Shown: positions 10,073 through 20,198, numbered from the stretch's first letter. The stretch is DNA of 38,620 nucleotides from Candidatus Moranbacteria bacterium GW2011_GWE1_49_15 (GCA_001003855.1 LCPX01000002.1:1-38620); one strand, 5' to 3'. The notes: generated by a model not told the origin, from the letters alone. Translations and numbers: made by a program.

Positions 10073-12751
10073 ATGGAGGAAGGACCGAGAAAAATTCCAG
10101 TCAGAATCGAAGATGAAGAATCGAAGAAACCCGAAGAAAGAGTTTTTTCAAACGCTCCTGTCATCAAGGGCGCTAATTTGCATAGGCTTTTGGAGCTCAG
10201 TAAGTCTCTGCCGAAAGGACCGGATAATCCGTCTTTGGAAAACGGGCCGACAGGGAAGCCTGTAAGCAAGGTGGCGTTCCCGATGGAGCCCCAGCAGGGA
10301 ACTGTTGAGCGTGTTGCGAAAAATTTGGGAGCGGCAGCGGCTGCCGACATGGAAAATATCCAAGCGAAGGAAAGGAGTTATCTCCGTGCCAGGAACGAAG
10401 TGGGGAACATGCTTACCAGCATAAGGAAATCCCTTGAGGGCCTGTCTTTCGAGGAAGTGGACCAAAGGAAATGGGGATTTAAAATCGATACGGCCCAAAT
10501 AAACATGGACGGACTCGATGAGGATCAAAAAAAGGAGCTCGCGTCCTATGTGGAGAAACTGAACAAGGTCGAGATACCCAAGTTTTTTCCGGAAAAACCG
10601 AAAGTCCCGAGGGTCCGCAAAAGGAAGGTTCTCGGAGAGGAATGGCGGAAAAATGAAAAAAAGGGGGATTTGAACGAGCGGAAGTCTTATGTCGATACCA
10701 TAGTGAAAGGACAGCTGGATAAGTTGGAAGATGTGATTTCCGGAAAAAAGAAGGCGACTAGGATGTTGCTAAAGACCACAGGGGGCATAAACATCCAGAC
10801 GAAATTGCTATCGGTTGCCGACAGGGAGAAGTTGGAGCTTTATATCAAAGAAAAAAAGGAACTTATTTTGACGAAAAAGAGGATAGTGGAAGACATCCTC
10901 GGGAAAAAACTGAAATCCAAGAAGAATGGTTTTGCGGAAAAGATAGCCTCCGAGATCAACGAAGCCAAGGAAAAATTCGACGCTTTGTATGATGAAAAAT
11001 TCGGCAAACTGAAAACTGCTTTCGAAAGCGGCGCGATTGATGCGCAAAAACAAGACGAGTCACAGTCGATGCTGGGCGATATCGCGAACGGATATACGGC
11101 TTTTATTGTGAGCGCCGAAGGTAAACGTTCCGATAAGTCGGTCTTGGCCAGGATTTCGGAATTTTATGCTGAATTAGGCTCGTTGGATTTTGATTTCGCT
11201 CCGGTAGCTGTCGTGGGCAGCGGAGCCGCGGAGGCGGTGCCCGCCACCCCGGCCCAGGGCGCGCCAGAAGAGGAGCCGTTGGAGACTAGAAACGAAGAGG
11301 CACTGGAAAAGAGAATCGAGGAGCTCCACTTGCTGATTAAGGATGCGCTGGACAAGCATATCGACATGGGCAGGGGCCTAGAGGAGATTGAAAAAACGAA
11401 TCCGGTTTTGGGGGGTTATATCAAAAAAGAACTCGGCTTGTTGGAAGAAAACATCAGGCGGTGGCATAAGGAAATCAAGCAAGGGGAAATTTCATTGGCC
11501 CAAGCGGAAGATTCTTTGGTTATTGATTTGGAGGACGAGGTTTCGGAGCCGGGGGAGCGGCAGGCGGGTGACGCCGGTCCTGGAACTGTGGTCACGGAAA
11601 AGTTGCAGCTGGAAAGCGACGCGCGGTTAAACAGAGACAGGGACAGGCTCGATAATTCGAGAAGGATGTTGGTGGAAAACTTCGTTGAAAAGTTCAAGAA
11701 ATACAAGGCTATCGGTCGCGGTTTGGGCATGAAAAACGACGTATTCGAGCGGATCATGGAAGATTATGACGACAGGGATAAAGGTTTCAGGGTATATTAC
11801 CGGGACGACTTGGACGTTTTCAAGAAAGCGGCGAATAGTCTTGAAGCCGCGGACGGTTCGCTTGAAAGCGGTATGGATATTTTCCTGGAAAAAGAAGTCA
11901 GCGAGATAACCGGCCAATTGCAAGAAGGTTTTTCCGGATATGCGGTTGACGCCGATGAATTGGCGGACAAATTCACGGGATATCTTTTCGCCGATATCGC
12001 CGTGGAAAAAAGAAACGGTGCAGAAGAGCCGGAGTTCCGGGAGGTCATTGTTATGGAGCCGGCCGGAATGGAGAATGAGGCTGACATGAAAGGCAATGAG
12101 AGCGAGTCCTTCAAGACTGTCGAAATAAAAGAGGGACCATTGGAAGACGTTGAGAAATTCATTACCGTCAGAAGACATGTCTTGGACAAGCTGCATCCGG
12201 AACTCAAAAATTGGAAAACGATCGACGTGGCCAGGAAGATGCTGGATAATTTCACCCACGACAATCCGAGCGAGGATTTTTCCCAGGGCATGATATCGGG
12301 AGATAGGATTTTGATAGATCTTGAGTCGTTGCATATATTCCCCCTGAATCCGGGCGAGGGAAAAAGGATATATCTGGAAAGATATAAGGGAGAAGAAATG
12401 AGCAATGAACAGTGGAAGGATCTTCCCGATGCCGTCAGGATAGAAATCCTTTCCTATGGAGAGGACGATTTCGGAGGAACGGTCAGGGAATTGCAATCCG
12501 ATTTGGCCGGGCTGTCGAACATCAGGGTCGGAACCGTATGGCAAAAATGGAGGGAGATAAAAGACTCGACTTATGGGGTGGCTTGCGATAAATTCGGCAT
12601 GAAAGTCGGGCTGGACGCCCTTGTCGGCAGGTATGCGGACGTTTTGGATCCGGATACCGTGAAGCCGCAACCCCAGGAAAGCTTGAGGCTCTGGAGCGGC
12701 AAAGTCGCCAATTTGATTTTGAAGCTCAAAAGCGGTAGCAGGAAGCGATAA
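10073..12751 (+). CDS. Large hydrophilic, probably coiled-coil protein of unknown function
   Basis: Long open frame (10037-12751 in the ORF track), highly charged, no TM segment, no domain I recognise. Confidence 0.8.
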   Translation: MEEGPRKIPVRIEDEESKKPEERVFSNAPVIKGANLHRLLELSKSLPKGPDNPSLENGPTGKPVSKVAFPMEPQQGTVERVAKNLGAAAAADMENIQAKERSYLRARNEVGNMLTSIRKSLEGLSFEEVDQRKWGFKIDTAQINMDGLDEDQKKELASYVEKLNKVEIPKFFPEKPKVPRVRKRKVLGEEWRKNEKKGDLNERKSYVDTIVKGQLDKLEDVISGKKKATRMLLKTTGGINIQTKLLSVADREKLELYIKEKKELILTKKRIVEDILGKKLKSKKNGFAEKIASEINEAKEKFDALYDEKFGKLKTAFESGAIDAQKQDESQSMLGDIANGYTAFIVSAEGKRSDKSVLARISEFYAELGSLDFDFAPVAVVGSGAAEAVPATPAQGAPEEEPLETRNEEALEKRIEELHLLIKDALDKHIDMGRGLEEIEKTNPVLGGYIKKELGLLEENIRRWHKEIKQGEISLAQAEDSLVIDLEDEVSEPGERQAGDAGPGTVVTEKLQLESDARLNRDRDRLDNSRRMLVENFVEKFKKYKAIGRGLGMKNDVFERIMEDYDDRDKGFRVYYRDDLDVFKKAANSLEAADGSLESGMDIFLEKEVSEITGQLQEGFSGYAVDADELADKFTGYLFADIAVEKRNGAEEPEFREVIVMEPAGMENEADMKGNESESFKTVEIKEGPLEDVEKFITVRRHVLDKLHPELKNWKTIDVARKMLDNFTHDNPSEDFSQGMISGDRILIDLESLHIFPLNPGEGKRIYLERYKGEEMSNEQWKDLPDAVRIEILSYGEDDFGGTVRELQSDLAGLSNIRVGTVWQKWREIKDSTYGVACDKFGMKVGLDALVGRYADVLDPDTVKPQPQESLRLWSGKVANLILKLKSGSRKR

Positions 12752-12795
12752 CTTCGGATATAATGGAACATATAAACAAGTAAGTTGAAATAATT

Positions 12796-13245
12796 ATGGA
12801 ACCCATAAAGTCAAATCTGGAGCCGATCGATGAGAAAGATCTCGATCTTCGGGAAAAATTGAAAGGTGGAGAGGTGGGGGTCGGAGAATTCGGTGCGGAA
12901 GAAGAGGTTTTCAAAGTCGAGAAGGAAGTTTCCCAGGAAAAGGCGGTAGCCGAAAAGGACAATGCGTATTCCCAGATCATGTCCAAGTTGCAAGATAACG
13001 GTACCGGATCCGATATCGACGCTTCCGTCGTTTCGGACGATGCCCAAAAAGTATCTGAAAAAACCGATGCCGATTCCCAGATCCAGCATCTTGTCGATAT
13101 CGCCATGACCAAGGGGGTCGTGCATGCGGTGAAGGTCGCAAAACACATAGATGACAATTACGTGCTCGATACCTTCCATGACAAACTTATGGCCGAGGGA
13201 TTGCATGATGCCCTTGTCGAAAAGGGGCTATTGAAAAACATGTAG
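12796..13245 (+). CDS. Small acidic protein of unknown function
   Basis: 149 aa, acidic N-terminus, C-terminus DSQIQHLVDIAMTKGVVHAVKVAKHIDDNYVLDTFHDKLMAEGLHDALVEKGLL. Confidence 0.75.
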   Translation: MEPIKSNLEPIDEKDLDLREKLKGGEVGVGEFGAEEEVFKVEKEVSQEKAVAEKDNAYSQIMSKLQDNGTGSDIDASVVSDDAQKVSEKTDADSQIQHLVDIAMTKGVVHAVKVAKHIDDNYVLDTFHDKLMAEGLHDALVEKGLLKNM

Positions 13246-13346
13246 GTCGGTTTTCCGATAAAATAAAAACAGATATAAAAAACAACCTTTTTGCGTCCTT
13301 GTGGCAACTGTCCGTCACAAGGAGTCATCAGGAGTGAAAATAAAAA

Positions 13347-15809
13347 ATGTTCGAAATAGACCTCAATATAATCCTGATCCCGTTGGTCGCGGTTTTGGCC
13401 GCACTTACCCTGGTGGCCGGAGCCCTTTTGGTTCTCCGCAGTTTTTTCAATTTCCGCGCACAGATAAACAGATCGGTGAATATGGATCTTGAGATAATAA
13501 AGATCGCCAAGTCTTTCAAAAGCGGACAGGAGCAGGACAACCCGGAAGGCTGGAAGGAGGAAATAGGAGCCATGGAACAACTCTTAATGACGCTGGCCAA
13601 CCTCAAGGAAAAGAGCTCCTTTTTTGGCAAGCTTGTTTATGGTCAGCCCCACGTGACTTTGGAGTTGGCCCAGCCGGCCAACAGCGAGGAGATCTTATTC
13701 TACATGGCCATACCTAAAAAGTTCAGGGAAAGCATCGAGAAACAGGTGCATAGTTATTTTCCGGAGGCTTCAATCGAGAAGGTTACCGATTATACGATTT
13801 TTTCTCCGGGAAGTTATACGGCGGCCGCGGTCTTGGGGCTCAAAAACAGCTATGCTTTGCCGGTCATGACGTATGAGGATATGAATGTCGATCCTTTGAA
13901 CGAGATTTCCAATGCTTTAAGTAAGTTGCATGATTTCGAGGAGGGAGGAGTGATCCAATTGGTTTTGCGTCCGGCCGGAACCAGTTGGAGAAGACGCGGG
14001 AGGGATATAGCGCACAAAATGCAGCAAGGGAAAAGGCTTAAGGATGCCAGCGGAGATTCTTTTATTCTTGATGCCGGCAAGGAAACTATCAGGATATTGC
14101 AAAATAAGCAGAGCGACCAATCTTATGGGAGCGGGGATTCGGTGCAATTGACGCCTGAGGAGCAGGAACTCGTCAAAGATATTGAGAGGAAATCAGGCAA
14201 AGTCGGTTTCCGGGTCAATATCCGCATCTTGGCTTCAGCCAAAACCCAACAAAGGGCGGATGACATACTTTCCCATTTGGAAAATTCTTTTTCGCAATTC
14301 GAAAGCGCGGAATCCAATCATTTCGTCATTAAAACCAGGACCAAGAATAAGCAGGTCGCTTTCGATTATATATTCAGGAATTTCAATCCGGACAATTCCA
14401 TGATCCTCAGTACGGAGGAGATAGCCAGCATTTTCCATTTCCCGATTTCCACGACCGCGACCCCGAAAATCAAATGGCTGAAAGCCGGGGCGGCCCCGCC
14501 GCCGCTCAACATCCCCAAGGAGGGACTGCTTTTGGGGTATAATGATTATCGCGGCGTGAAAACGGATATCAGGATGACGGACACCGACAGGCGCCGACAT
14601 TTATACACTATAGGTCAGACCGGAGCCGGAAAATCGAATTTCCTCCAGGAATTGGCCAAGCAGGATGCGAAAAACGGCAAGGGATTCTGCTTCATCGACC
14701 CGCACGGGGATGCGATCGAGGATATTTTGACCGCTATTCCGAAGGAGCGGGCGGAGGACGTGATAGTATTCGATCCGTCCGACATGGAGAGACCTTTCGG
14801 TCTCAATATGCTTGAATATGATCCGGCCAATCCCCAGCAAAAGACTTTTGTGATAAACGAAATGATAGGCATCTTCGACCAGTTATACGACCTCAAGGCG
14901 ACGGGAGGGCCTATGTTCGAGCAATACGTCAGGAACGCCATGCTTCTTATCATGGAAGACCCGGACTCCGGTTCAACTTTGATGGAGATTTCCAAAGTGT
15001 TGGCTGACGAGGATTTCAGAAGGATGAAGCTTTCCAAATGCACCAATCCGGTAGTCCGCGATTTCTGGATCAAGGAGGCTGAGAAAGCCGGAGGGGAAGC
15101 TGCGCTTGCCAACATGGTCCCGTATATCACGTCGAAGCTCACGACCTTCATCTCCAACGACATGATGCGTCCGATCATCGCCCAGCAGAAAAGCACGCTC
15201 AATTTCCGCGAAATCATGGATAATGGCAAGATTTTGCTGGTGAAGCTCTCCAAGGGAAAAATCGGCGAGATCAACGCGCATTTGCTCGGTATGGTGATCG
15301 TCGGAAAGATTTTGATGAACGCACTGGGGAGGGTGGATATGCCGGAGGAAGAGCGCAGGGATTTTTATCTGTATTTGGATGAGTTTCAAAACGTCACCAC
15401 GGATTCCATTTCCCAGATCCTTTCCGAGGCCAGGAAATATCGCTTGTGCTTGGTTATCGCGCACCAATTTATCGGGCAACTCAGCGAGCCCATATCCAAG
15501 GCGGTGTTCGGCAACGTCGGTTCCATGTGCGCCTTCCGCGTAGGTCCGGAAGACGGGGAATTTCTGGAAAAACAGTTCGAGCCCATATTCAAAGCCAATG
15601 ATCTTGTTAACGTGGACAACTACAACTGCTTTACGCGCATGCTGGTGAACAACGAGCTTTCGAAACCTTTCAGTATGAAAACCTATCCTCCGACGGCCGG
15701 GGACCAGAAAGTGGCGAATTACCTTAAGGAGCTTTCCAGGTTGAAATACGGAAGGGATTCCCGCATCGTGAACAGGGAAATCATGGAAAGGACGAAGTTC
15801 GCCGAATAA
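13347..15809 (+). CDS. TraD/VirB4-like (type IV secretion-type) P-loop ATPase with N-terminal TM
   Basis: Walker A GQTGAGKSN, FIDPHGDAIEDIL, Walker B-like YLYLDEFQNV, VIAHQFIGQL; N-terminal TM IILIPLVAVLAALTLVAGALLVL. Confidence 0.85.
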   Translation: MFEIDLNIILIPLVAVLAALTLVAGALLVLRSFFNFRAQINRSVNMDLEIIKIAKSFKSGQEQDNPEGWKEEIGAMEQLLMTLANLKEKSSFFGKLVYGQPHVTLELAQPANSEEILFYMAIPKKFRESIEKQVHSYFPEASIEKVTDYTIFSPGSYTAAAVLGLKNSYALPVMTYEDMNVDPLNEISNALSKLHDFEEGGVIQLVLRPAGTSWRRRGRDIAHKMQQGKRLKDASGDSFILDAGKETIRILQNKQSDQSYGSGDSVQLTPEEQELVKDIERKSGKVGFRVNIRILASAKTQQRADDILSHLENSFSQFESAESNHFVIKTRTKNKQVAFDYIFRNFNPDNSMILSTEEIASIFHFPISTTATPKIKWLKAGAAPPPLNIPKEGLLLGYNDYRGVKTDIRMTDTDRRRHLYTIGQTGAGKSNFLQELAKQDAKNGKGFCFIDPHGDAIEDILTAIPKERAEDVIVFDPSDMERPFGLNMLEYDPANPQQKTFVINEMIGIFDQLYDLKATGGPMFEQYVRNAMLLIMEDPDSGSTLMEISKVLADEDFRRMKLSKCTNPVVRDFWIKEAEKAGGEAALANMVPYITSKLTTFISNDMMRPIIAQQKSTLNFREIMDNGKILLVKLSKGKIGEINAHLLGMVIVGKILMNALGRVDMPEEERRDFYLYLDEFQNVTTDSISQILSEARKYRLCLVIAHQFIGQLSEPISKAVFGNVGSMCAFRVGPEDGEFLEKQFEPIFKANDLVNVDNYNCFTRMLVNNELSKPFSMKTYPPTAGDQKVANYLKELSRLKYGRDSRIVNREIMERTKFAE

Positions 15810-15881
15810 GGAGGATAGGAATGGGTTGTTGCGGCTGACGCCGAAGATTTTCCGGGCCGCCCCCATCTTTGCTTGAGAAAT

Positions 15882-15910
15882 AAAAACCACCCTTTGTCGG
15901 GTGGTTTTTT
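15882..15910. terminator. Intrinsic terminator
   Basis: AAAAACCACCC-TTTGTC-GGGTGGTTTTTT between convergent genes. Confidence 0.85.
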
Positions 15911-15947
15911 GCGTGTTCCGATGTCGGCGCGCGGCGACGGATTGTCG

Positions 15948-18266
15948 CTATTGGATATTCATAGCGTTTATCTCATCGGAAGTGATTATGTAAGCTTTTT
16001 TGTCGGTTTCGTTGATGGAGAAACCCGTAGCATCGCTTACGGATTCGTTATGGTATTGCTTAAGAAGCTTCCCTTCTTTGTCGAATTTTATTATCCTGGA
16101 ATTTCCGATATCCATGACGTAGATCCCTTCGGCGGTTATGTCCGTATGGACCTTGTTGAAGTTGACCGGAGTGGTGGAGTTTTCCATGGTGAAATCCACG
16201 ATCTCCCCTCTGAAAAGTTTCCTGAGTCCGGTCTTGTCAGCTAGAAATACGTTGTCATCGATGGCCATGTCGCTCACGGATGACGCGTCCAAAGGTTTTT
16301 TCACCCAGTCAGTTTTCTCCCCGAAGCCGCCTTCGGCGCGCGGATATCGGTATATCTGATTGTTCTTTTTATCCAGAAGGTAGAGGTAAGTCAGATAGGT
16401 AGAGGCTTGGCTTATCTGGGCGCCCTGGGGAATCACGATGGAATTATCCTTGAAATCCAAAGAGACGGGACTGAATGAAACCACTTTTTCCCGGTCAGTC
16501 AGGATGAAAATGAGATTCAAGTCTTTCATGTAGGCGGTGATCCTGCCCGATCCGTACTCCTCAAGCCAGGTGAATTCCTTGGTTTCGTTTTCCTTGATCA
16601 GGGTTACGGTTCTGTCCGTCACCGCATAAAGGTCGCTTTCCAAAGGGAACGAACCGATGACTCCGCTCAGCGAACTTATTTTTTCCACCTGCTCAACGAA
16701 GGCGATATTTCTCTCATTCAAATATTTTTCTTCGTTTTGGTCCGGTGATTCCGTGGTTGGAATGGTGTCTATGGAGGCGGCCTCCTTCTTTTTAAAGTCT
16801 ATTTTTGAGAAAAACAGGGGCAATATTATCAGGGCGAGTATTATTGATACGGTTGAGATTTTCTGTTTGGGCGTAAATCCGGCAAAGAGACGATTCGCCT
16901 TGCTTGCGTCCGGAAGCACGGTCCTCAGTTTCTCCAAGGTGTGTCCGTTCGGCAATAGTTCGGGAATTTTTCCAACCAGCGGTTTCAAATTGGCGATACC
17001 CTCGGAAACGCTCTTTTTGACCGGTATTCCAAGTTTGGATATTTTGGAGACGTTTTTGCGCGGCGAAGGTTGGAATTCCTTTTCATATTGCTCGATTATG
17101 TTTTCCAACGATTCTTCCGGTATCATTTCGGGGGCATCCGGCTTCTTGCGACCCCGGTATTTTTTGCCAAGTCCGTCCTTCAACGAGGAGAATTTACCGG
17201 CGTAGTTGTAGGATGCCGCGGAAGAAAGGGTCTTCTTGGTTTTTTTCCAGGCGGAAAATGCCTGTTTTTTGAAGAAGTCTTTGGTCGCGAACATCGAGTT
17301 ATACATGACCTCTTTGACCATTTGCGCCTGCTCCTGCAACGCCCCGGAATCCTCTTTTTCTTCGTTGTCCCCCTGGATGTATATGTGGCCGGTCTTCTTG
17401 TCGACGTATTCCTTTTCCTGTTCCGGGTCCTCGGTCTCCGGTTTTGCTTCAACGAGCGGGGCTGTCCATTTTTTCTTTTTTGAGAAGGCAGTCTCACTAA
17501 AAACGCTGATAGTGGCGGTTTCCTCTTTTTGTTTTATCGGTTCCTTGCGGACGGTTTTTTTCTCCGGTTCGTCTATGTCGACGATCAATGTTCCGGCCAT
17601 GTCCAGTTCGTTGGTAAGCGCCGTTTTTATGAATTGTATGAATTTGTCCTTGTCGAACCTGGCGACGTTCTTTTTAAGGTCGGAAAGGGAAAGGATATGG
17701 AAAAGGTCTTCGGAAGTGATTATGAGCTTGTCTCCTTTTTCCAGGCGGCCGCTGGAGACGTTCGTGAAAGTTTTCAGCGGATGCGGATCCGGCGAGTCCG
17801 GCGCCAGGTCTTCTGTCACGTCCGTGAGGACCGTGTTCCTATTGAGGAGTATCTTGGCCTTTCCCGTGACGCTGAAATGGATGCTGTTTTTTTCGATAAC
17901 GCAGATAGCGGAGTCTATTTTTCCGAGCCAGTTTATGTTGCCATGCTTGGCCAGTTCGGAAAGGGCCAAATTTACCTTATGCAGGGCGGCGTCGAAGCTG
18001 TCCTGAACCGAGCGCTTGGGATTCAGATAATACTCCTTTTTAACTACGGAGTTGAGGAAATTGACCACGTAGGCGGAATCCTCGCTGTAATCCCTTATTT
18101 CGAAAAATCCCACCAAACTGCCCAAGGGCTGCTGGCTGATATTTTCCGGCTGATAGCTGAAGAGCTCTATATAAGGCTTCAGGTTTGAGTTATTGACTAC
18201 CAAAATAGGGAAAATGCTCTTTTCCATGTCTGTATTTTTTATTTTGTCATTGTTTTCCAGGGGCAT
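15948..18266 (-). CDS. PP2C-phosphatase-like N-terminus, central TM, C-terminal propeller-like region; function unknown
   Basis: ORF track runs to 18338, but ATG 18266 (MPLENND) or 18227 (MEKSIF) fits the -10 at 18277-18282. N-terminal VVNFLNSVVKKEYY..GKIDSAICVIEKNSIHFSVTGKAKILLNRN..LEKGDKLIITSEDLFHIL resembles PP2C; TM TVSIILALIILPLFF; repeated LYAVTDRTVTLIK / NLIFILTDREKVVSF / VFLADKTGLRKLF / IYVMDIGNSRIIKFDKEGK blades. Confidence 0.65.
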   Translation of the reverse strand: MPLENNDKIKNTDMEKSIFPILVVNNSNLKPYIELFSYQPENISQQPLGSLVGFFEIRDYSEDSAYVVNFLNSVVKKEYYLNPKRSVQDSFDAALHKVNLALSELAKHGNINWLGKIDSAICVIEKNSIHFSVTGKAKILLNRNTVLTDVTEDLAPDSPDPHPLKTFTNVSSGRLEKGDKLIITSEDLFHILSLSDLKKNVARFDKDKFIQFIKTALTNELDMAGTLIVDIDEPEKKTVRKEPIKQKEETATISVFSETAFSKKKKWTAPLVEAKPETEDPEQEKEYVDKKTGHIYIQGDNEEKEDSGALQEQAQMVKEVMYNSMFATKDFFKKQAFSAWKKTKKTLSSAASYNYAGKFSSLKDGLGKKYRGRKKPDAPEMIPEESLENIIEQYEKEFQPSPRKNVSKISKLGIPVKKSVSEGIANLKPLVGKIPELLPNGHTLEKLRTVLPDASKANRLFAGFTPKQKISTVSIILALIILPLFFSKIDFKKKEAASIDTIPTTESPDQNEEKYLNERNIAFVEQVEKISSLSGVIGSFPLESDLYAVTDRTVTLIKENETKEFTWLEEYGSGRITAYMKDLNLIFILTDREKVVSFSPVSLDFKDNSIVIPQGAQISQASTYLTYLYLLDKKNNQIYRYPRAEGGFGEKTDWVKKPLDASSVSDMAIDDNVFLADKTGLRKLFRGEIVDFTMENSTTPVNFNKVHTDITAEGIYVMDIGNSRIIKFDKEGKLLKQYHNESVSDATGFSINETDKKAYIITSDEINAMNIQ

Positions 18267-18276
18267 ATCTCTGAAT

Positions 18277-18282
18277 ATTATA
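18277..18282 (-). promoter_or_regulatory. Extended -10 (TGTTATAAT on minus strand) for the PP2C-like gene
   Basis: ATTATA on plus at 18277-18282; minus strand reads TGTGTTATAAT. Confidence 0.5.
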
Positions 18283-18367
18283 ACACATAACCTTCCGGAA
18301 ACGTCCCCCTGTTTTCTTTCTTGATTATACATCAACACTCCTTCAAGTCCAAGGAAGTGATGGGATG

Positions 18368-18396
18368 TTTACTTTTTGGCCCTCGGAAGCTATAAT
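18368..18396 (+). promoter_or_regulatory. Sigma70-type promoter TTTACT-17-TATAAT
   Basis: TTTACT 18368-18373, 17-nt spacer, TATAAT 18391-18396. Confidence 0.65.
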
Positions 18397-18452
18397 GGCA
18401 ATTAGACATGTCCGAAAAGGGCGAAATTCTAATATTTTTTAAAGAAAATGCT

Positions 18453-19058
18453 ATGTCTGAAATTCTAGAGACGTTATTCGGTTCCAGAGCGAAAACGAGA
18501 TTGCTGAGATTTTTCCTGCTGAATCCCGAAGGGGAGTATTCCGTGATGGAAATCGCCCAGAAAAACATGCTTACTAACGCGCAGGTCAGAAAGGAGCTCA
18601 ATTCTTTGAAAAAGATAAAGTTCGTCATAGAGAAGAGCAAGAAAAACCAGAAACATTACATATTGAACAGGAATTTCCATTTCTATCCGGAGCTTAAAGG
18701 ATTGATAGCCAAATCCAATATCTATCCGCAATGCAAGAGCCTCGGTAAGATAAAGGGGATCGGTGACGTAAAGCTGGCTCTTATAAGCGGGATATTCCTC
18801 AACCATCCGAAAAGCAAGGTTGATATGATATTGGTGATCAACAACACCAGCCGGGGCAAGCTCAAGAACGTCATGAATAATCTTGAGGCGGAAGTGGGGA
18901 AGGAAGTCAGTTTCGTCCTTATGAACAGTGAAGAATTCAAATATAGGTTGGATATGCTGGACAGGTTCCTGATGGATTTCTTGGAAGGGCCATATGACGA
19001 AATCGTGAACAAGATCCCCGGACTCAAGAGGTTCGTGGCAGGCATAAAAAAATATTAA
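18453..19058 (+). CDS. Winged-helix transcriptional regulator with nucleotidyltransferase-like C-terminal domain
   Basis: ILETLFGSRAKTRLLRFFLLNPEGEYSVMEIAQKNMLTNAQVRKELNSLKKIKFV HTH; C-terminal VDMILVINNTSRGKLKNVMNNLEAEVG. ATG 18453 preferred over 18408 because of the promoter at 18368-18396. Confidence 0.65.
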   Translation: MSEILETLFGSRAKTRLLRFFLLNPEGEYSVMEIAQKNMLTNAQVRKELNSLKKIKFVIEKSKKNQKHYILNRNFHFYPELKGLIAKSNIYPQCKSLGKIKGIGDVKLALISGIFLNHPKSKVDMILVINNTSRGKLKNVMNNLEAEVGKEVSFVLMNSEEFKYRLDMLDRFLMDFLEGPYDEIVNKIPGLKRFVAGIKKY

Positions 19059-19073
19059 TCTTTCTCGCGCACT

Positions 19074-20198
19074 ATGCTTTTGAACATAATCCTATCGGTG
19101 CTGGTCCTTGTCATTCTCGGTTTCGCTTGGGTCGTTTTCGAAATGAAAAGGAAAATGGAGCAGAGCGCGGATAACCGTGAAGAGCGCGATAGGATAGTGG
19201 CGATGCAGGAGTCACTGAGGCATATCGTCGAAGAAAACCGGGAGCTTCGCAAGGAAATAGACTCGAAACTTTCCCAAACCCACCGTGCCGGACAGGATCA
19301 GATGTCCCAAACCATCCGTACGGTACAGGGAATCACGGAACAGTCCGCCAAGCTCATCAGCAACGTCACTGAAAAACTTACCAAGCTCGATGAGACCAAT
19401 AGGCAGGTGGTCAATTTTTCCGCCCAACTTCAGAACCTCCAGGATATACTGAAGAATCCGAAGCAAAGGGGCGTTTTGGGCGAGTATTTTTTGGAAGAGA
19501 CTCTCAAGAATGTGCTCGGTCCGAAATCATACCAGATGCAATATAAATTGGGCAAAAGCGAAAAAACCGAACAGGATCTGATCGTGGACGCGGTCGTTTT
19601 CGTCAAAGACAAGATAGTGCCCATAGATTCGAAGTTTTCTTTGGAAAATTATGAAAGGATCCTGAATTCCACGGATAGTGGGGAGCGGGAGAGATTCGAG
19701 AAGTTGTTCAAGCAGGACTTGAAGAACCGCATAGACGAGACTTCGAAATATATCCGCCCCGAAATGGGAACGATGGATTTCGCTTTCATGTTCATACCTT
19801 CGGAAGCGATTTATTATGACTTGTTGGTGAACAAGGTGGGTATGGGACAGGTGAATACGCGGGATCTGATCGAGTATGCTTTTCAGGAAAAGAAGGTTAT
19901 CATAGTGTCCCCGACCTCCTTCTTGGCTTATCTGCAAACGGTCCTCCAGGGCCTGCGGGCCTTCCAGATAGAGGAAAGCGCCAAGGAGATCAGGACTAAC
20001 GTGGGCAAGCTCCAGCAGCACATCTCCAAATACGACGAGTACTTCAAGAAAATAGGGAACAGTTTGGGAACCACCGTGAACCATTACAATAACGCCCATA
20101 AGGAATTTGAAAAAATAGACAAGGACGTCGCAAGGATAACGGAGACTGAAAAGGTGATCGAGCCGCTCGCGCTGGAAAGGCCGCAGGAAAGCATGTGA
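19074..20198 (+). CDS. rmuC: DNA recombination protein RmuC homolog
   Basis: N-terminal TM plus coiled coil, then KQRGVLGEYFLEETLKNVLGPKSYQMQYKLG..IVDAVVFVKDKIVPIDSKFSLENYERIL. Confidence 0.9.
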   Translation: MLLNIILSVLVLVILGFAWVVFEMKRKMEQSADNREERDRIVAMQESLRHIVEENRELRKEIDSKLSQTHRAGQDQMSQTIRTVQGITEQSAKLISNVTEKLTKLDETNRQVVNFSAQLQNLQDILKNPKQRGVLGEYFLEETLKNVLGPKSYQMQYKLGKSEKTEQDLIVDAVVFVKDKIVPIDSKFSLENYERILNSTDSGERERFEKLFKQDLKNRIDETSKYIRPEMGTMDFAFMFIPSEAIYYDLLVNKVGMGQVNTRDLIEYAFQEKKVIIVSPTSFLAYLQTVLQGLRAFQIEESAKEIRTNVGKLQQHISKYDEYFKKIGNSLGTTVNHYNNAHKEFEKIDKDVARITETEKVIEPLALERPQESM

